64,000 bases of DNA from UBA1660 sp964462035 (GCA_964462035.1 CAYXAP010000001.1:310001-374000), one strand, 5' to 3'. Numbered from the stretch's first letter, positions 42,540 to 53,929 are shown. Numbers and translations: made by a program. The notes: generated by a model not told the origin, from the letters alone.

Positions 42540-43573
42540 CAGAAGCGTCCCGAGAGCACGAGGCCGGCGCCATCGCGACTGCCGGTCGGCACCACCGCCA
42601 GACCGTCGTCCGTGTCCGGCTGGTCCCAGAAGTAGAAGAAGACCGTCGCGCCGGCGGCCAGCACACCGGCGATGCCGAGGATGTCGGCGGTGAGCGCGAG
42701 CCGGTCGGCCCGATCCGCGGCGTCCAAGCCGTCCTGCCGCGCGGCTTCGCGCTCGGCGCCGGTCGTGGTGCCGAATCGGGAGACGGCGTCGTCGAAGTCG
42801 TTCTCGTTCTTCTTCGCGAAGCCCGCGAGGACCACTGCGCTCACCACGAGGCCGGCGGTCGCGGCGGCGCCGATCCAGGCGCTCGTGGGAATCGTCATCC
42901 CGGGACCCTCGTCCTCTTCGTCCGCTTCCTCTTCGGCGGCTTCTTCGGCGACCTCTTCCGCGGTGGTGCTGCCCAGCTCCTCGGCGCCTTCGGTCGGAGC
43001 CACCGGGTCGGCGCCTTCCACCAGCTCGATCCGAAGCTCGTGACGCTCTCCGCCTTCGACCTCGAACTCCTGCGCGTTGGTCACGTAGCCGTCCATCGCG
43101 ACCTCGACGTGGTGCGTGCCCGCGGAGAGCTTCACCGCATCGAGGATGGGCGCACGCAGGGTGGTGTGCCCGTCGATGGTCACGGTCGCGCCCTCGGGCT
43201 CGACCCGGAGGAAGGTCTCGCCGATCTGCGCTCGGAGCTCCGCGATCTGTCGCCGGACCTCGCGCTTCTGCGCCGGGTCGCCGTCATCACCGGTCTCGAC
43301 CAGGAAGCGCTCGAAGTGGTCGAGGGCTTCGACCGGTCGAGCCAGGTGCACGTAGCAGTTCGCCATGTTCACGCGGACGCTCGGATGGGGCGCGATCCGG
43401 TAGGCCTCTTGAAAGGCCCCGAGCGCTTCTTCCCACCGCTCTTCACCGTAGGCGTTCACTCCGCGTTCGAAGGCTTGGCGCGCGGTGGCGCGCTCGTCTT
43501 CGTCCTGGGCTCGGGCCGAGACCGCGATCAGGACGAGGGTCGACGCCACGAGGGCTCGATAGGCAAAGTTCAT
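42539..43573 (-). CDS. TPR and PEGA-domain envelope protein
   Basis: This encodes 344 residues from ATG 43573 with GGAGG at -8. Signal peptide (ALVASTLVLIAVSARAQ), TPR-type helices (about 25-110: ARQAFERGVNAYGEERWEEA, EALDHFERFLVETG), a PEGA beta domain (about 118-180: FLRVEPEGATVTIDGH, LSAGTHHVEVAMDGYV), an acidic Glu/Ala linker and two membrane helices near 245 and 300. PEGA domains are found in many myxobacterial surface proteins. The downstream lipoprotein is coupled. A start at 43711 would add upstream residues without a signal and is not preferred. Confidence 0.8.
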   Translation of the reverse strand: MNFAYRALVASTLVLIAVSARAQDEDERATARQAFERGVNAYGEERWEEALGAFQEAYRIAPHPSVRVNMANCYVHLARPVEALDHFERFLVETGDDGDPAQKREVRRQIAELRAQIGETFLRVEPEGATVTIDGHTTLRAPILDAVKLSAGTHHVEVAMDGYVTNAQEFEVEGGERHELRIELVEGADPVAPTEGAEELGSTTAEEVAEEAAEEEADEEDEGPGMTIPTSAWIGAAATAGLVVSAVVLAGFAKKNENDFDDAVSRFGTTTGAEREAARQDGLDAADRADRLALTADILGIAGVLAAGATVFFYFWDQPDTDDGLAVVPTGSRDGAGLVLSGRF

Positions 43574-43623
43574 GGGTCCTCCAAGCGCGCCTCCCTGATC
43601 TGGGGGACGCCTGATCGCCGATG

Positions 43624-44919
43624 TTAGAGACTGCGACGACGGATCGTCAAAGCCAGCCCCATCAAAAGAAAGGCGGCGCCCGCCGGCGCGTCGGTCGACC
43701 CCGTGCCGCACTGGCAGCCGCCATCACCGGTGGCAGGGCCGACGACCTCGAAATCGCGAATGATATCCATGTCTCGCGACTCGCAGGCGACCGGTGTGCC
43801 TTCGCTGGGGTCGCACTCCACGGGCCCCGCCATCTCGCTCAGGACCAGGCTCGGCTCGAAGGTCTCGCCGTCGTCGTTCGAGTAGCCCAGCATGAAACCG
43901 TCTCGGTAGTTGTCCGCGCACGCCCAGAGCGTTCCCTCGTGCCAACCGAGGCAACCGACGTCCAGATCGTCGCGGACGACCGTGAAGGTCTCACCACCGT
44001 CGTCGCTCCGGTAGAGACCATGGGGGTAGGCCTCCGAGGGCATCGTGGGGTCCGAGGGCATGGCCACCCACTCGGTGCCGAGGAAGATCGTCCCGTCCGG
44101 GGTGAAGAGCACGTCGCCGATTCGGCGGTGGCGACCGGCTTCGGTCCAGGTCTCACCGCCGTCGGTGCTCCGCACGAGCACCTCGTCGCGGTCCGCATCG
44201 AAATCGGGCAGGACGTGCGCGAAGAGGTGGTCCGGGTCGTTCGGGTCGACGGCCAGGAGCAGGAGGGTCCGGTCATCCATCGCGAACGGAGTGAACGCGA
44301 ATCGTTCCCAGGTCGCGCCCGCATCCCGCGAGCGGTGGACGTAGGGCTCGGGCTCCGCACGGTCGGCCGTGACCGGGTAGATGCCGCTCAGGTAGAGCTC
44401 GTCGCTTGGCCCGACCAGGAGCGATTCGAAGAGGATCGCCTCGATCGGCTCGCTCGTGGCGTCCCAGGACGCGCCGCCGTCGGTGGTTCGGAACACGGTG
44501 TTGATGGCGGTGCCGCCGGCGGACGTCGGGGCATACGCGGTCAGGGAGTCGAGGGAGCTGCGGACCACGTCGGTGATCGCGAAGCCGACGTCCATGTCCG
44601 GCTCGCTGAAGGTGCAGAGCGAGGGGGTCCCGCGCTGGAGACCACCGAACCCCGAAGCGAGCAGCGAACCGTCGGCCATCAGTACGTAGCTGGGGTCTTC
44701 GAGCGGGTTGAGCATGAGCGCGGCCTCGCAGGCCCAACGCCAGGTCTCGCCGCCATCCATGGTGATCACGGGCCCGAAGGTCGTGCCGGTGGCGATGACC
44801 AGTGGATCGTCGGGGTGAAACGTCACCCCGTGGGTCTCGGGGAAGCGTCCGTGCGCGCTCACGGGGGCGGCGACCGAGAGTGCGATCGCCGCGCCGAGGA
44901 GGAGTTGGGTCGCTCGCAT
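43624..44919 (-). CDS. Sialidase/VPS10-type propeller protein with MYXO-CTERM-like anchor
   Basis: This encodes 431 residues from ATG 44919. Signal peptide (LLLGAAIALSVAAPVSAHG), then a propeller of BNR/VPS10-like blades ending in Asp-box-type turns: TMDGGETWRW, TTDGGASWDA, SRDAGATWER, STDGGETWTE, SDDGGETFTV, SNDDGETFEP. A C-terminal GGCQCGTGSTDAPAG leads to a hydrophobic helix and RRRSL, a MYXO-CTERM-like anchor. The Asp boxes are structural; catalytic sialidase residues are not evident. Predicted surface protein. The promoter region is shared with the kinase at 45003. Confidence 0.8.
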   Translation of the reverse strand: MRATQLLLGAAIALSVAAPVSAHGRFPETHGVTFHPDDPLVIATGTTFGPVITMDGGETWRWACEAALMLNPLEDPSYVLMADGSLLASGFGGLQRGTPSLCTFSEPDMDVGFAITDVVRSSLDSLTAYAPTSAGGTAINTVFRTTDGGASWDATSEPIEAILFESLLVGPSDELYLSGIYPVTADRAEPEPYVHRSRDAGATWERFAFTPFAMDDRTLLLLAVDPNDPDHLFAHVLPDFDADRDEVLVRSTDGGETWTEAGRHRRIGDVLFTPDGTIFLGTEWVAMPSDPTMPSEAYPHGLYRSDDGGETFTVVRDDLDVGCLGWHEGTLWACADNYRDGFMLGYSNDDGETFEPSLVLSEMAGPVECDPSEGTPVACESRDMDIIRDFEVVGPATGDGGCQCGTGSTDAPAGAAFLLMGLALTIRRRSL

Positions 44920-45002
44920 CACGCTGGCGCACTCTAGCGAAGGTGGCCGCTCACCGCAGGTCGGCGTCGTGCCGCGGCCCATCGGGTGATACCCTCCGCG
45001 CA

Positions 45003-46847
45003 ATGACGCAGCTGGTCGGCGGGCGCTACGAGATCGTCCGAAAGATCGCCGAGGGGGGCATGGGTGCGGTCTTCGAGGCCAAGCACCACATGACGAAGAA
45101 GACCGTCGCTCTGAAGGTCCTCTTTCCCCACATCGGTAAGGACGAGGCCTCCAAGCAGCGCTTCTTTCGAGAGGTGAGCGCGGCCGCGGAGATCGCCCAC
45201 CCGGGGATCGTCGACTGCTTCGACAGCGGCGTCGATCCGAACGATGGCTCGCTCTTCGTGGCGATGGAGCTCCTCCAGGGCGACACGATGACCGACTGGC
45301 TCCTGCGCGGCGGTCACAGCCGCGACGACATCCTCGACTTCATGGACCGGGTGCTCGAGCCCCTCGCCGCGGCGCACTCACGCGGAATCGTCCACCGCGA
45401 TCTCAAGCCGGACAACGTCTTCCTCTCCCAGCAGCCGAACGGCGAAGTGGTGGTGAAGATCCTCGACTTCGGCATCGCGCGCGACCTGGACACCAGCAAG
45501 GACAACGTCACGCGTACGGGCATCGCGATGGGGACGCCCCACTACATGGCGCCCGAGCAGGCCATGAGCGCGCGCGGCGTGCTGGCCACCGCGGACGTCT
45601 GGGCGCTCGGCGTCATGCTCTACGAGGCGCTGACCGGTCGCACGCCCTTCGACGGTGAGACTGCGAGCGCGATCGTGGTCCACGCGTGCACGCAACCTCA
45701 CCCACCGATCGGCGAGCTGCTGCCCGACCTCTCGCCGCCCATCGCGCAGCTGGTGGACCGGTGTCTCGACAAGACGCCCCAGAACCGCCCGGCCAACGCC
45801 GCGGAGCTGCAGGCGGCGTTGCGCCAGGCCCGTGGCGGTCGCACTGCCAGCCAAGGTGGCGAGCTCAGCCTCTCCACGCCCGGCGCTCGCGGCCAGGAGC
45901 AGATGGGCGCCGGCAACACCGGCTTCGGCACCAACCCCGGCTCGGGCGGTGGCTTCGGCTCCAGCCCCGGCTTCGGCGGTGCGGCTCCGACGCCAGGCCC
46001 GCCCACCGGCGGCGGGGTGCCGACCGGTCCGGGAATGCCCCAGACCCAGCAGGGCGCGGCGGGCATGGGTCCGCCCCAGACACGACCCGGCGGTCCTGCC
46101 ACCGGCCCTGGTGGTTTCGGCGGCATGGCGCCGCAGGCCGCCCCGCCCGCCAGCAGTGGCAGCAAGACCGGGCTGATCATCGGCGTCGTGGTGCTCTTCT
46201 TGCTGCTGGCCGGCGGTGGGGTGGCCGCGCTGATGCTCGTCGGTGGCGACGACGACCCGCAGCCAGTCGCCGGCACCGACCCGGCGACGCCCCAGGCGCC
46301 GACCGGTGGCATCGGGACCGTCACCATCTCCACCGACATCCAGGGCGGCGCCGAGCTCCTCGTCGACGGCCAGTCTCAGGGTCTGGTGGTCGGGGGCCAG
46401 CAGGTGCGGATCTCGTCCGGGCCACGCAACCTCGAGCTCAAAGTCGACGGTATGATCGTCGCCAGCCAGACGGTGCAGGTCATGCCCAACGCCACCACCA
46501 CCGCGCAGCTGATGCGGGGCGGGAACGGGCCGGAGACCGTGACCACCGGCCAGCTCCAGGCAGGAGACCGCACGCTGCAGACCGGTGAATTCTCCGATCA
46601 CTACACCTACCAGTGGCAGAGCGGGAACGTGCATATCGAGGCGCGCTCCTCGGCCTTCGACGCCTACCTCGTCGTGAAGTCGCCGAGCGGCCAGCAGCAC
46701 GACAACGACGACATGGTCGCTGGTGGCAACGACACCACGGCCGGCCTCGACTTGGCGATCACCGAGCCGGGTACGTGGACGGTCATCGTCACGAGCTACC
46801 AGCCGGGCGAGAGCGGCCAGTACCAGCTGGTCGTCCGCGGTCCCTGA
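45003..46847 (+). CDS. Membrane Ser/Thr protein kinase with PEGA and PPC-like outer domains
   Basis: This encodes 614 residues. Kinase domain at about 8-275: glycine loop IAEGGMGAVFEA, Lys in VALKVL, HRDLKPDNVFL, DFG in ILDFGIARD, GTPHYMAPEQ. A Gly/Pro-rich linker to about 395 leads to one helix (LIIGVVVLFLLLAGGGVAALML). The outer part has a PEGA-like module (GGAELLVDGQSQGLVVGGQQ) and a C-terminal beta domain (about 520-614: YTYQWQSGNVHIEARSSAFD, EPGTWTVIVTSYQPGE) that resembles the bacterial pre-peptidase C-terminal (PPC) domain. It is a transmembrane sensor kinase whose ligand is unknown. Confidence 0.85.
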   Translation: MTQLVGGRYEIVRKIAEGGMGAVFEAKHHMTKKTVALKVLFPHIGKDEASKQRFFREVSAAAEIAHPGIVDCFDSGVDPNDGSLFVAMELLQGDTMTDWLLRGGHSRDDILDFMDRVLEPLAAAHSRGIVHRDLKPDNVFLSQQPNGEVVVKILDFGIARDLDTSKDNVTRTGIAMGTPHYMAPEQAMSARGVLATADVWALGVMLYEALTGRTPFDGETASAIVVHACTQPHPPIGELLPDLSPPIAQLVDRCLDKTPQNRPANAAELQAALRQARGGRTASQGGELSLSTPGARGQEQMGAGNTGFGTNPGSGGGFGSSPGFGGAAPTPGPPTGGGVPTGPGMPQTQQGAAGMGPPQTRPGGPATGPGGFGGMAPQAAPPASSGSKTGLIIGVVVLFLLLAGGGVAALMLVGGDDDPQPVAGTDPATPQAPTGGIGTVTISTDIQGGAELLVDGQSQGLVVGGQQVRISSGPRNLELKVDGMIVASQTVQVMPNATTTAQLMRGGNGPETVTTGQLQAGDRTLQTGEFSDHYTYQWQSGNVHIEARSSAFDAYLVVKSPSGQQHDNDDMVAGGNDTTAGLDLAITEPGTWTVIVTSYQPGESGQYQLVVRGP

Positions 46848-46853
46848 CGCGCG

Positions 46854-48211
<1,358 letters not shown>

Positions 48212-48215
<4 letters not shown>

Positions 48216-49870
48216 GCGGCCTCCCGCAGCTCGGGGACGCGAACGGCGAAGCGGGTGCCTTCGCCGACTCGGCTGTCGACCTCGATCGTCCCGTGGTGAA
48301 CGTCGAGGGACTTCTTCACGACGGCGAGTCCCAGACCGGTTCCCGGGATCGCGCTAGCGTTGCTGCAACGGTGGAACGCGTCGAAGAGCTGCTCGAGCTC
48401 GTCCGGGGGAATGCCGATCCCCTCGTCGCTGACCTCGAAGAGCACTCCGCGTTCTTCCTCGGCGACCGAGAAGCGTACGGCGCTCGCGGCGGGCGAGTAC
48501 TTGAACGCATTCGAGAGCAGGTTCGAGAGCACGTGCCGCAGGAGCGTCTCGTCGAGCATCATCTCCTTCGTTCCACCGTGGGCCTCGTAGACGAGCTCCC
48601 GGTCCGGTCCGACCACCGATCGAACCTCTTCGACGACCGCCGCTGCCAGGTCGGCCGGGCGGAGCATCCGCGGGTTGGCCTCCAGCATCCCCGACTCGGC
48701 CCGGCCGATGAGGAGGACCCGGTCGAGCATGTGGCTCATCCCCCGCGCGGCGTCCTGAATCCTCCCCAGGTGGGTGCGGCGCTTGCTGGGCTCCCAGCGT
48801 TCCCCATACGCCTCGAGCAGCTCCGCGGAGGAAAGGATCACACTCAGCGGGGTGCGGAATTCGTGGGAGGTCATCGACACGAAGCGGCTCTTCAGGTTGG
48901 CGAGCTCGACCTCGCGATCGCGCTCGACCCGGAGCTCGTCGAGCGCGACCTCGAGCCGCGACCCGGTCTCTTGAAGGGCCCGCGCGGCCGCTTGGAGTCG
49001 AGCGATGATGAGCGCGGACGCGAGGACCAGGAGGAGGATGGCCGTCGCGAGCGCCATCGCCCACCGGCGCTGGGCGTCGTCGACCGCTCGCGCGTGGAGC
49101 TCGGCGTAGGTGTCGCGCGCCCGGCGGCCCCGGGTGGTGACCGGAACCTCCATGAGCCGGTCCACGAGCGAGGCGACCGATCGGCTGCGACTCAGCAGCG
49201 TGTGGGCATGGGTGCGGATCGCCCCGAGCTGGTCGCTCATTCGCTCGGAGAGGTCGGTGTGGTCCAGCGGCGAGACCCCGGCGCAACCGGAAGGGCGCCC
49301 GAGCCGCTGCAGCCCACAACGAACCGCGTCGCCTCGGTCGTCGTCGTTCGGCGCGAGCACGAGCAGCAGCGAATCTCGCAGGAGCGCTTCGATCGCCGCC
49401 TCCAGCTCCGGGTGCACGTGCGCGTCGTTCTGGCGCCAACGCTCGGTGTTCCGCGGAAGCGCGCGGAGCGAGTTCCGCAGCACCGCGTGTTCCATCTTGA
49501 ACTCCTCCATCAGCGTTCGTCGTTGGCGCAGCGAATCGCGGTACGCCTCCAGATCTCGCTCCAGGAGTGCCCGTCGGTCGCCCTGGATGCTGCGCGGGAT
49601 GGCCATCAGCTCTCGCTCGTTGCCGCGGATGCGGTCCCACACTCGGACGAGCTCGTCGTAGTGCGCCACGATGCCCAGCCGGGCCTTGGCGATCTCCTCG
49701 CCCAAGCGAGCGTCCAACTCGAGGGCGTGCCGGAGCGCGGCGGAGTAGCGATCGTGCTCCGCGGCGTCCGTGTCGTATCGAAACGCGGTGGTCGTCGTGC
49801 CCACGACCGCGACCAACGCGAGACCGGTGGCGATGGCCAGGCCGTTGAGGAGGGGCCCACGGCTCGTCAC
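48212..49870 (-). CDS. Membrane histidine kinase with DAHL-like periplasmic domain
   Basis: This encodes 552 residues. Membrane helix 1 (LNGLAIATGLALVAVVGTT), a periplasmic all-helical domain (about 30-280; YSAALRHALELDARLGEEIA followed by HYDELVRVWDRI) with the pattern of the DAHL double-all-helical ligand-binding domain, helix 2 (WAMALATAILLLVLASALIIA), then HisKA SHEFRTPLSV and HATPase with N box NLLSNAFKYSP, G1 DEGIGI and GTGLGLAVVK. It signals to the NtrC-type regulator downstream (4-base overlap), and its own start overlaps the peroxidase gene by 4 bases. Confidence 0.88.
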
Positions 49871-50877
49871 GGCGAGACCTCCGCGAGCGATACACCGTCG
49901 AAGGTCCCGGTCAGTGTGTGGAGGAATGCGACGATCGCGTCGACCTCGTCGGCGTCGAGCGTGTAGCCGAGCTGGACGCGACCCATGTGGACGACGGCTT
50001 CTTCCAACGTAGCGGCCGACCCGTCGTGGAAGTAGGGCGCGGTGATGGCCACGTTCCGGAGGCTCGGCACGCGGAAGACGAAGGCGTCCTCTTCCCTGCC
50101 GGTCACCAACATCCGGCCGTAGTCACGCTCCTGGAGCTCACGGCCCTCGAAGGCGTCGTCGATCACGCCGAAGCGTTGGAACATGTTGCCGCCGACGTTC
50201 ACGCCCTGGTGGCAGGTGGCGCACCCGACGCTCTTGAACAGCTCGTAGCCGCGCTCCTCCTCCGGCTCCAGCGGCAGCTCGCCCATCAGGAAGCGGTCGA
50301 AGCGAGACCCGGGCGTGATGAGCGATCGTTGATAGCTCGAGATCGCGTCTCGCACGTTCGTCGGCGTGACCCCCTCGTCATAACCGGCGCGCCGAAAGTC
50401 GGCGCCGTACTCTCCCGACAGACGGGCGACCACCTCGGGCCAGCTACCGGCGTTCATCACGGCCTCGTTCATCATCGGGCCGTTGAGGTGTTCCTCCAGC
50501 GTCTCGAAGCGTCCCTGCCAGTTGTATCGGAAGTTGAAGGCGACGTTGAAGACGGTCGGCACGTTGTATGGACCGGACTCGTTGAGGGGATGGTTGGAGC
50601 GCGCCTCGCCGGGGACCACGCCGCCGGCGCCGAGATCGTGGCAGTCGACGCACGCCCGCTCGCCATCGCCGGACAGGCGCGGCTCCTCGAAGAGCCGGCG
50701 GCCGAGCTCGACTTTCCGAGCGTCCAGGTCGAGCGACTGGGGCAGCGGCTCGAAGGGGTCCTCGACCGTGGCGTGCTCGGCGGGCGGAAGTCGGCTCGTC
50801 ACCACCTCGGCGCCGCGCGGCGCTTCGGTGCATGCGAGCGCGAGCGCCGCGAGTGCCCAACCCAGTCTCCCCAACAT
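49867..50877 (-). CDS. Di-heme cytochrome c peroxidase (MauG/CCP family) lipoprotein
   Basis: This encodes 336 residues. Lipoprotein signal (LGWALAALALACTEAP, Cys16). Heme 1 CVDCHDLG is followed by the CCP core (LNESGPYNVPTVFNVAFNFRYNW region); heme 2 is CATCHQG, with NVGGNMFQRFG; and later VPSLRNVAITAPYFHDGSA, the CCP signature that includes the peroxidatic heme environment. Reduces H2O2 using cytochrome electrons, or acts MauG-like. First gene of a three-gene overlapping operon with a histidine kinase and a sigma-54 activator, suggesting peroxide or redox sensing. Confidence 0.9.
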   Translation of the reverse strand: MLGRLGWALAALALACTEAPRGAEVVTSRLPPAEHATVEDPFEPLPQSLDLDARKVELGRRLFEEPRLSGDGERACVDCHDLGAGGVVPGEARSNHPLNESGPYNVPTVFNVAFNFRYNWQGRFETLEEHLNGPMMNEAVMNAGSWPEVVARLSGEYGADFRRAGYDEGVTPTNVRDAISSYQRSLITPGSRFDRFLMGELPLEPEEERGYELFKSVGCATCHQGVNVGGNMFQRFGVIDDAFEGRELQERDYGRMLVTGREEDAFVFRVPSLRNVAITAPYFHDGSAATLEEAVVHMGRVQLGYTLDADEVDAIVAFLHTLTGTFDGVSLAEVSP

Positions 50878-51059
50878 TCCACGTCTGAGGATGCATGAAA
50901 CAGGCCGCTACTGTAAGGGCCCGTTCCCGCGGTAATCACGGGGATGAGTGCCGGCTCTCGTGCAACGCGATGCGCAACTGTCGGGCGTTGTGCAATCGGC
51001 TGCGCGATCCACCGCGCGCGGTGTGCAGCTCGCTCACGTCGTGTGCAACGTGCCGCGCG
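50878..51059. other. 182-base non-coding gap with scattered TGCAA elements
   Basis: It lies between two minus-strand genes. TGCAAC or near variants occur near 50961, 50973, 50991, 51024 and 51044, at irregular intervals. No gene, terminator or tRNA seen. It should hold the promoter of the peroxidase operon. Confidence 0.4.
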
Positions 51060-52091
51060 TCACTGGTGGGCGTGGGCGGCCGTGAACGCGTCCGTCAGCT
51101 CCATGAACTGCTCGAAGGCCACGTCGTCGGGCATGTCGCCGTTCGGCGCGCTCGTGATGATCGAGCGCGGCACGGCCAGCTGACCCGGCACCCAGCGATA
51201 GGTGTCGGTGTCGTCCTGGTAGTCGCCCCAGCGGAAGAAGAGCGTGCAGTCCTCTCCCGTGCACCGGACGTGCTCGTAGTCGTACACGAGCTCGCCTTCG
51301 CACCAGGTGTCCGGGCACATCTCGTCGGCCCAGGTGACGAAGCGTAGCTCCGGGTGGTTGGTGTCCTCGACCTCGGCCGTGGGTGCCCACCCTTCGAGCT
51401 TGGTCGAGAGGGCGGCGTCCAGGGGCTCCGGCATCACCGATCCGGGCTCGGCGCCGGGTTGGACCGCCTCGCGCGGGATCTGCACCCGTCCCTGGTGCGG
51501 CCCGGGGACGTCACGGTCGAAGTGGAACGCGGTGAACCCGATCGCGCAGAGGCTCGCGTTGCAGCTCACGTGCGTGAACAGATAGCTGCGGTTGGTCGGC
51601 GCGCACCAGGCGTCGAAGCAGCTCCGGTTCAGGTGCTCGAGCACGTCCGCCACGGGCACTGGCGGCGCGGTCGCGCCCTCGATCGGCGCCTGCTGGTCGG
51701 TCACCGTCGACGGGAAGGGTGGCGGCGTGTTGCCGTTTGGGTCCGGCCGCGGCCAGTTGTTCGGGTCCCCGAGCGCGCTGCTGATGCCCTGTGCGGCTCC
51801 CGCGGTTCCGGCGGCTCCGGCGGTCACGCAGGCGTTGCACATCCCGCAGGTCATCGCGACGAGGAGCCCGAAGACGAACCCCACGATGCTGATCACCAAT
51901 CCGGCGACCGCGACACCCTTCATGTCCTGGGACCGGGAGTGACCGATCCCACCGAGGATGATGCCCGTGAGCGCCAACAGCGGTGAGCCGAACGCGAAGA
52001 GCGACCCCACGACCGGCATGGCGGCAGTGAAGATCCCCCCGATGGCCATCAACAGGGAGAGCGCGCCACAGATGAGCGAGGCGATGGGCAC
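51060..52091 (-). CDS. Membrane-anchored Cys-rich protein (DUF4190-like N-terminus)
   Basis: This encodes 343 residues from GTG 52091. An N-terminal pair or triple of membrane helices (IASLICGALSLLMAIGGIFT, GSLFAFGSPLLALTGIILGGIG, GVAVAGLVISIVGFVFGLLV) resembles DUF4190-type small membrane modules. Then a Cys pair (CGMCNAC), a Pro-rich linker, and an outer domain with conserved Cys (FDAWCAPTNRSY, FTHVSCNASLCAIGF, CPDTWCEGELVYDYEHVRC, CTGEDCTLFFRWGDY), two related Cys-containing units in tandem. Unknown function; likely surface-facing. Translation could begin earlier only with a non-canonical codon. Confidence 0.65.
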   Translation of the reverse strand: MPIASLICGALSLLMAIGGIFTAAMPVVGSLFAFGSPLLALTGIILGGIGHSRSQDMKGVAVAGLVISIVGFVFGLLVAMTCGMCNACVTAGAAGTAGAAQGISSALGDPNNWPRPDPNGNTPPPFPSTVTDQQAPIEGATAPPVPVADVLEHLNRSCFDAWCAPTNRSYLFTHVSCNASLCAIGFTAFHFDRDVPGPHQGRVQIPREAVQPGAEPGSVMPEPLDAALSTKLEGWAPTAEVEDTNHPELRFVTWADEMCPDTWCEGELVYDYEHVRCTGEDCTLFFRWGDYQDDTDTYRWVPGQLAVPRSIITSAPNGDMPDDVAFEQFMELTDAFTAAHAHQ

Positions 52092-52132
52092 GAGGTCAGC
52101 GTACGCTCGATCGGCGCCGTTCTCCCCCGTGA

Positions 52133-53929
52133 CTACTTCGTGTAGAGCGCTTCGATGTCGCTCGCGTATTTGTCGTTCACCACGTTGCGCTTGATCTTCA
52201 TCGTCGGCGTGAGCTCCCCGCCGTCCACCGAGAACTCGACCGGGAGCACCTTGATGCGCTTGATGGTCTGGTACCGGGCGACCTTCGCATTGCACACGGT
52301 CTCGATACGCTCTTGGAGGTAGTCGGTCACCGCCGGATCCCCGGCCAACGCCTCGAGCGAGTCGCCTGCGCTCCCGGCGGCCCTGGCGAGCTCGCCGAGG
52401 TTCTCCGGATCGAGGGTCAGCAGCGCGCTGAGGTAGGGCTTTCGGTCCCCGACCACCACGACCTGACCGACGCCGGCGATGGCGTGGATGTGTCCTTCCA
52501 TCTCGGCGGGCGCGACGTTCTTGCCGCCTGCGGTGATCAGGATGTCCTTCTTGCGGCCGGTGATGGAGAGGTAGCCGTCGGCGTCGAAGCTGCCGAGGTC
52601 CCCCGTGTGGAGCCAACCCTCGTCGTCGATGAGCTCGGCGGTCTTCTCCGGCATGCGGAGGTAGCCCCGGGTCATCTGCGGGCCCTTGCAGATGATCTCG
52701 CCGTCCTCGGCGATCTCCACCTGGCAGCCCTCGATCACCTTCCCCACCGAGCCGAAGCGGGGTCGGCCCACCGGGCTGACGGTCACGAGCCCAGCCGTCT
52801 CGCTCATGCCGTACGCCTCGTGGATGACGATCCCGATCGACGTGAAGAACTCCAGCGTCGCCTTCGAGATGGGCGCCGCCGCCGTGCCGGCGAAGCGGAG
52901 CTGGTCCAGGCCCAGGGCTGCCTTGACCTTGCCGATCACCAGCTTGTTCGCGATTCCCCGCGAGAAGCCACCGACGCTGCGCCCGGTCCGGACCTCCTCG
53001 AGCGTGGCCTTCTGCTCCACGCCGCGGGCCCATCCGGCGAGCTTGGCCTTGAGGCCCGTCGCCTCGCTCAGTCGCGCCTCGAGCGCGGCCTGGAACTTCT
53101 CCCACACCCGCGGCACCGCACCGAACATCGTCGGCCGGACCTCGATCAGATAGTCCTTCACTTCGCTCAGGTCCGGGCAGAAGTAGACCTCGCCGCCGGT
53201 CGCCATCTGCATGAAGTTGGTCAGCAGCTGCTCCGCCACGTGGCAGAGGGGAAGGTAGCTCACCGACCGGAACGACTCGGGGGTGCGGAAGACGTCGATC
53301 TGCTTCATCAGCAGATCGCTCATCCCCACGATGTTCCCGTGGTCGAGCATCACCCCTTTGGACACGCCAGTGGTGCCCGAGGTGTAGATCAGGAGGCAGA
53401 CGTCGTCGGCCTGGTGTGCCTCGATCCGCGCATCGAGCTCGGCATCGTCCTGCTCTCGGCCGAGCGCGCGGAGCTCGGAGAGACTCTTCGATGCGTCGTC
53501 GATCCCTTCGAGCATCGAGACGACCTGGGTCAGCTCGATGCCTCGCGCGTCCGCGGCTTCGCGCCACCGATCGAGCAGCTCCTCACTATCGGCGATGGCG
53601 ATGGTCGCCTCCGAGTTCGTCAGGATATGGCCCACCTGCTCGACGGTGTTGGTCGCGTAGCTCGGCGCCGGGATCCCGCGCGCCAGCGTGATCCCCATCT
53701 GGCAGATGATCCACTCCGGGCGGTTGGCCCCCACGAGGGCGACGCACTCTTCGGGTCGATGACCGAGCGCGATCAGGCCCTTGGCCACCTCGCGGGCAGC
53801 GGCCCAATACTCGCCCCAGGTGTAGCTCTGCCAGGCGCCATTCGCGTCCTTACCGTGGATCGCAGGCTCGTTCGCCCGCACCTTGCCCCAGCGCGCGAAC
53901 TGTTCCGTCAGAGTCTTCGGCGTCCCCAT
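52133..53929 (-). CDS. Long-chain acyl-CoA synthetase (AMP-forming)
   Basis: This encodes 598 residues. AMP-binding signature YTSGTTGVSKGVMLDH near 170-185, the A5 region YGMSETAGLVTVSP, the A8 hinge GWLHTGDLGSFDADGYLSITGRKKD and the A10 region with Lys. The length and the central insert resemble the FadD15-type family of actinobacterial and myxobacterial fatty acyl-CoA ligases. Activates fatty acids to acyl-CoA with ATP. The ATG follows GGAGGACGAAGAG. Stand-alone. Confidence 0.95.
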   Translation of the reverse strand: MGTPKTLTEQFARWGKVRANEPAIHGKDANGAWQSYTWGEYWAAAREVAKGLIALGHRPEECVALVGANRPEWIICQMGITLARGIPAPSYATNTVEQVGHILTNSEATIAIADSEELLDRWREAADARGIELTQVVSMLEGIDDASKSLSELRALGREQDDAELDARIEAHQADDVCLLIYTSGTTGVSKGVMLDHGNIVGMSDLLMKQIDVFRTPESFRSVSYLPLCHVAEQLLTNFMQMATGGEVYFCPDLSEVKDYLIEVRPTMFGAVPRVWEKFQAALEARLSEATGLKAKLAGWARGVEQKATLEEVRTGRSVGGFSRGIANKLVIGKVKAALGLDQLRFAGTAAAPISKATLEFFTSIGIVIHEAYGMSETAGLVTVSPVGRPRFGSVGKVIEGCQVEIAEDGEIICKGPQMTRGYLRMPEKTAELIDDEGWLHTGDLGSFDADGYLSITGRKKDILITAGGKNVAPAEMEGHIHAIAGVGQVVVVGDRKPYLSALLTLDPENLGELARAAGSAGDSLEALAGDPAVTDYLQERIETVCNAKVARYQTIKRIKVLPVEFSVDGGELTPTMKIKRNVVNDKYASDIEALYTK

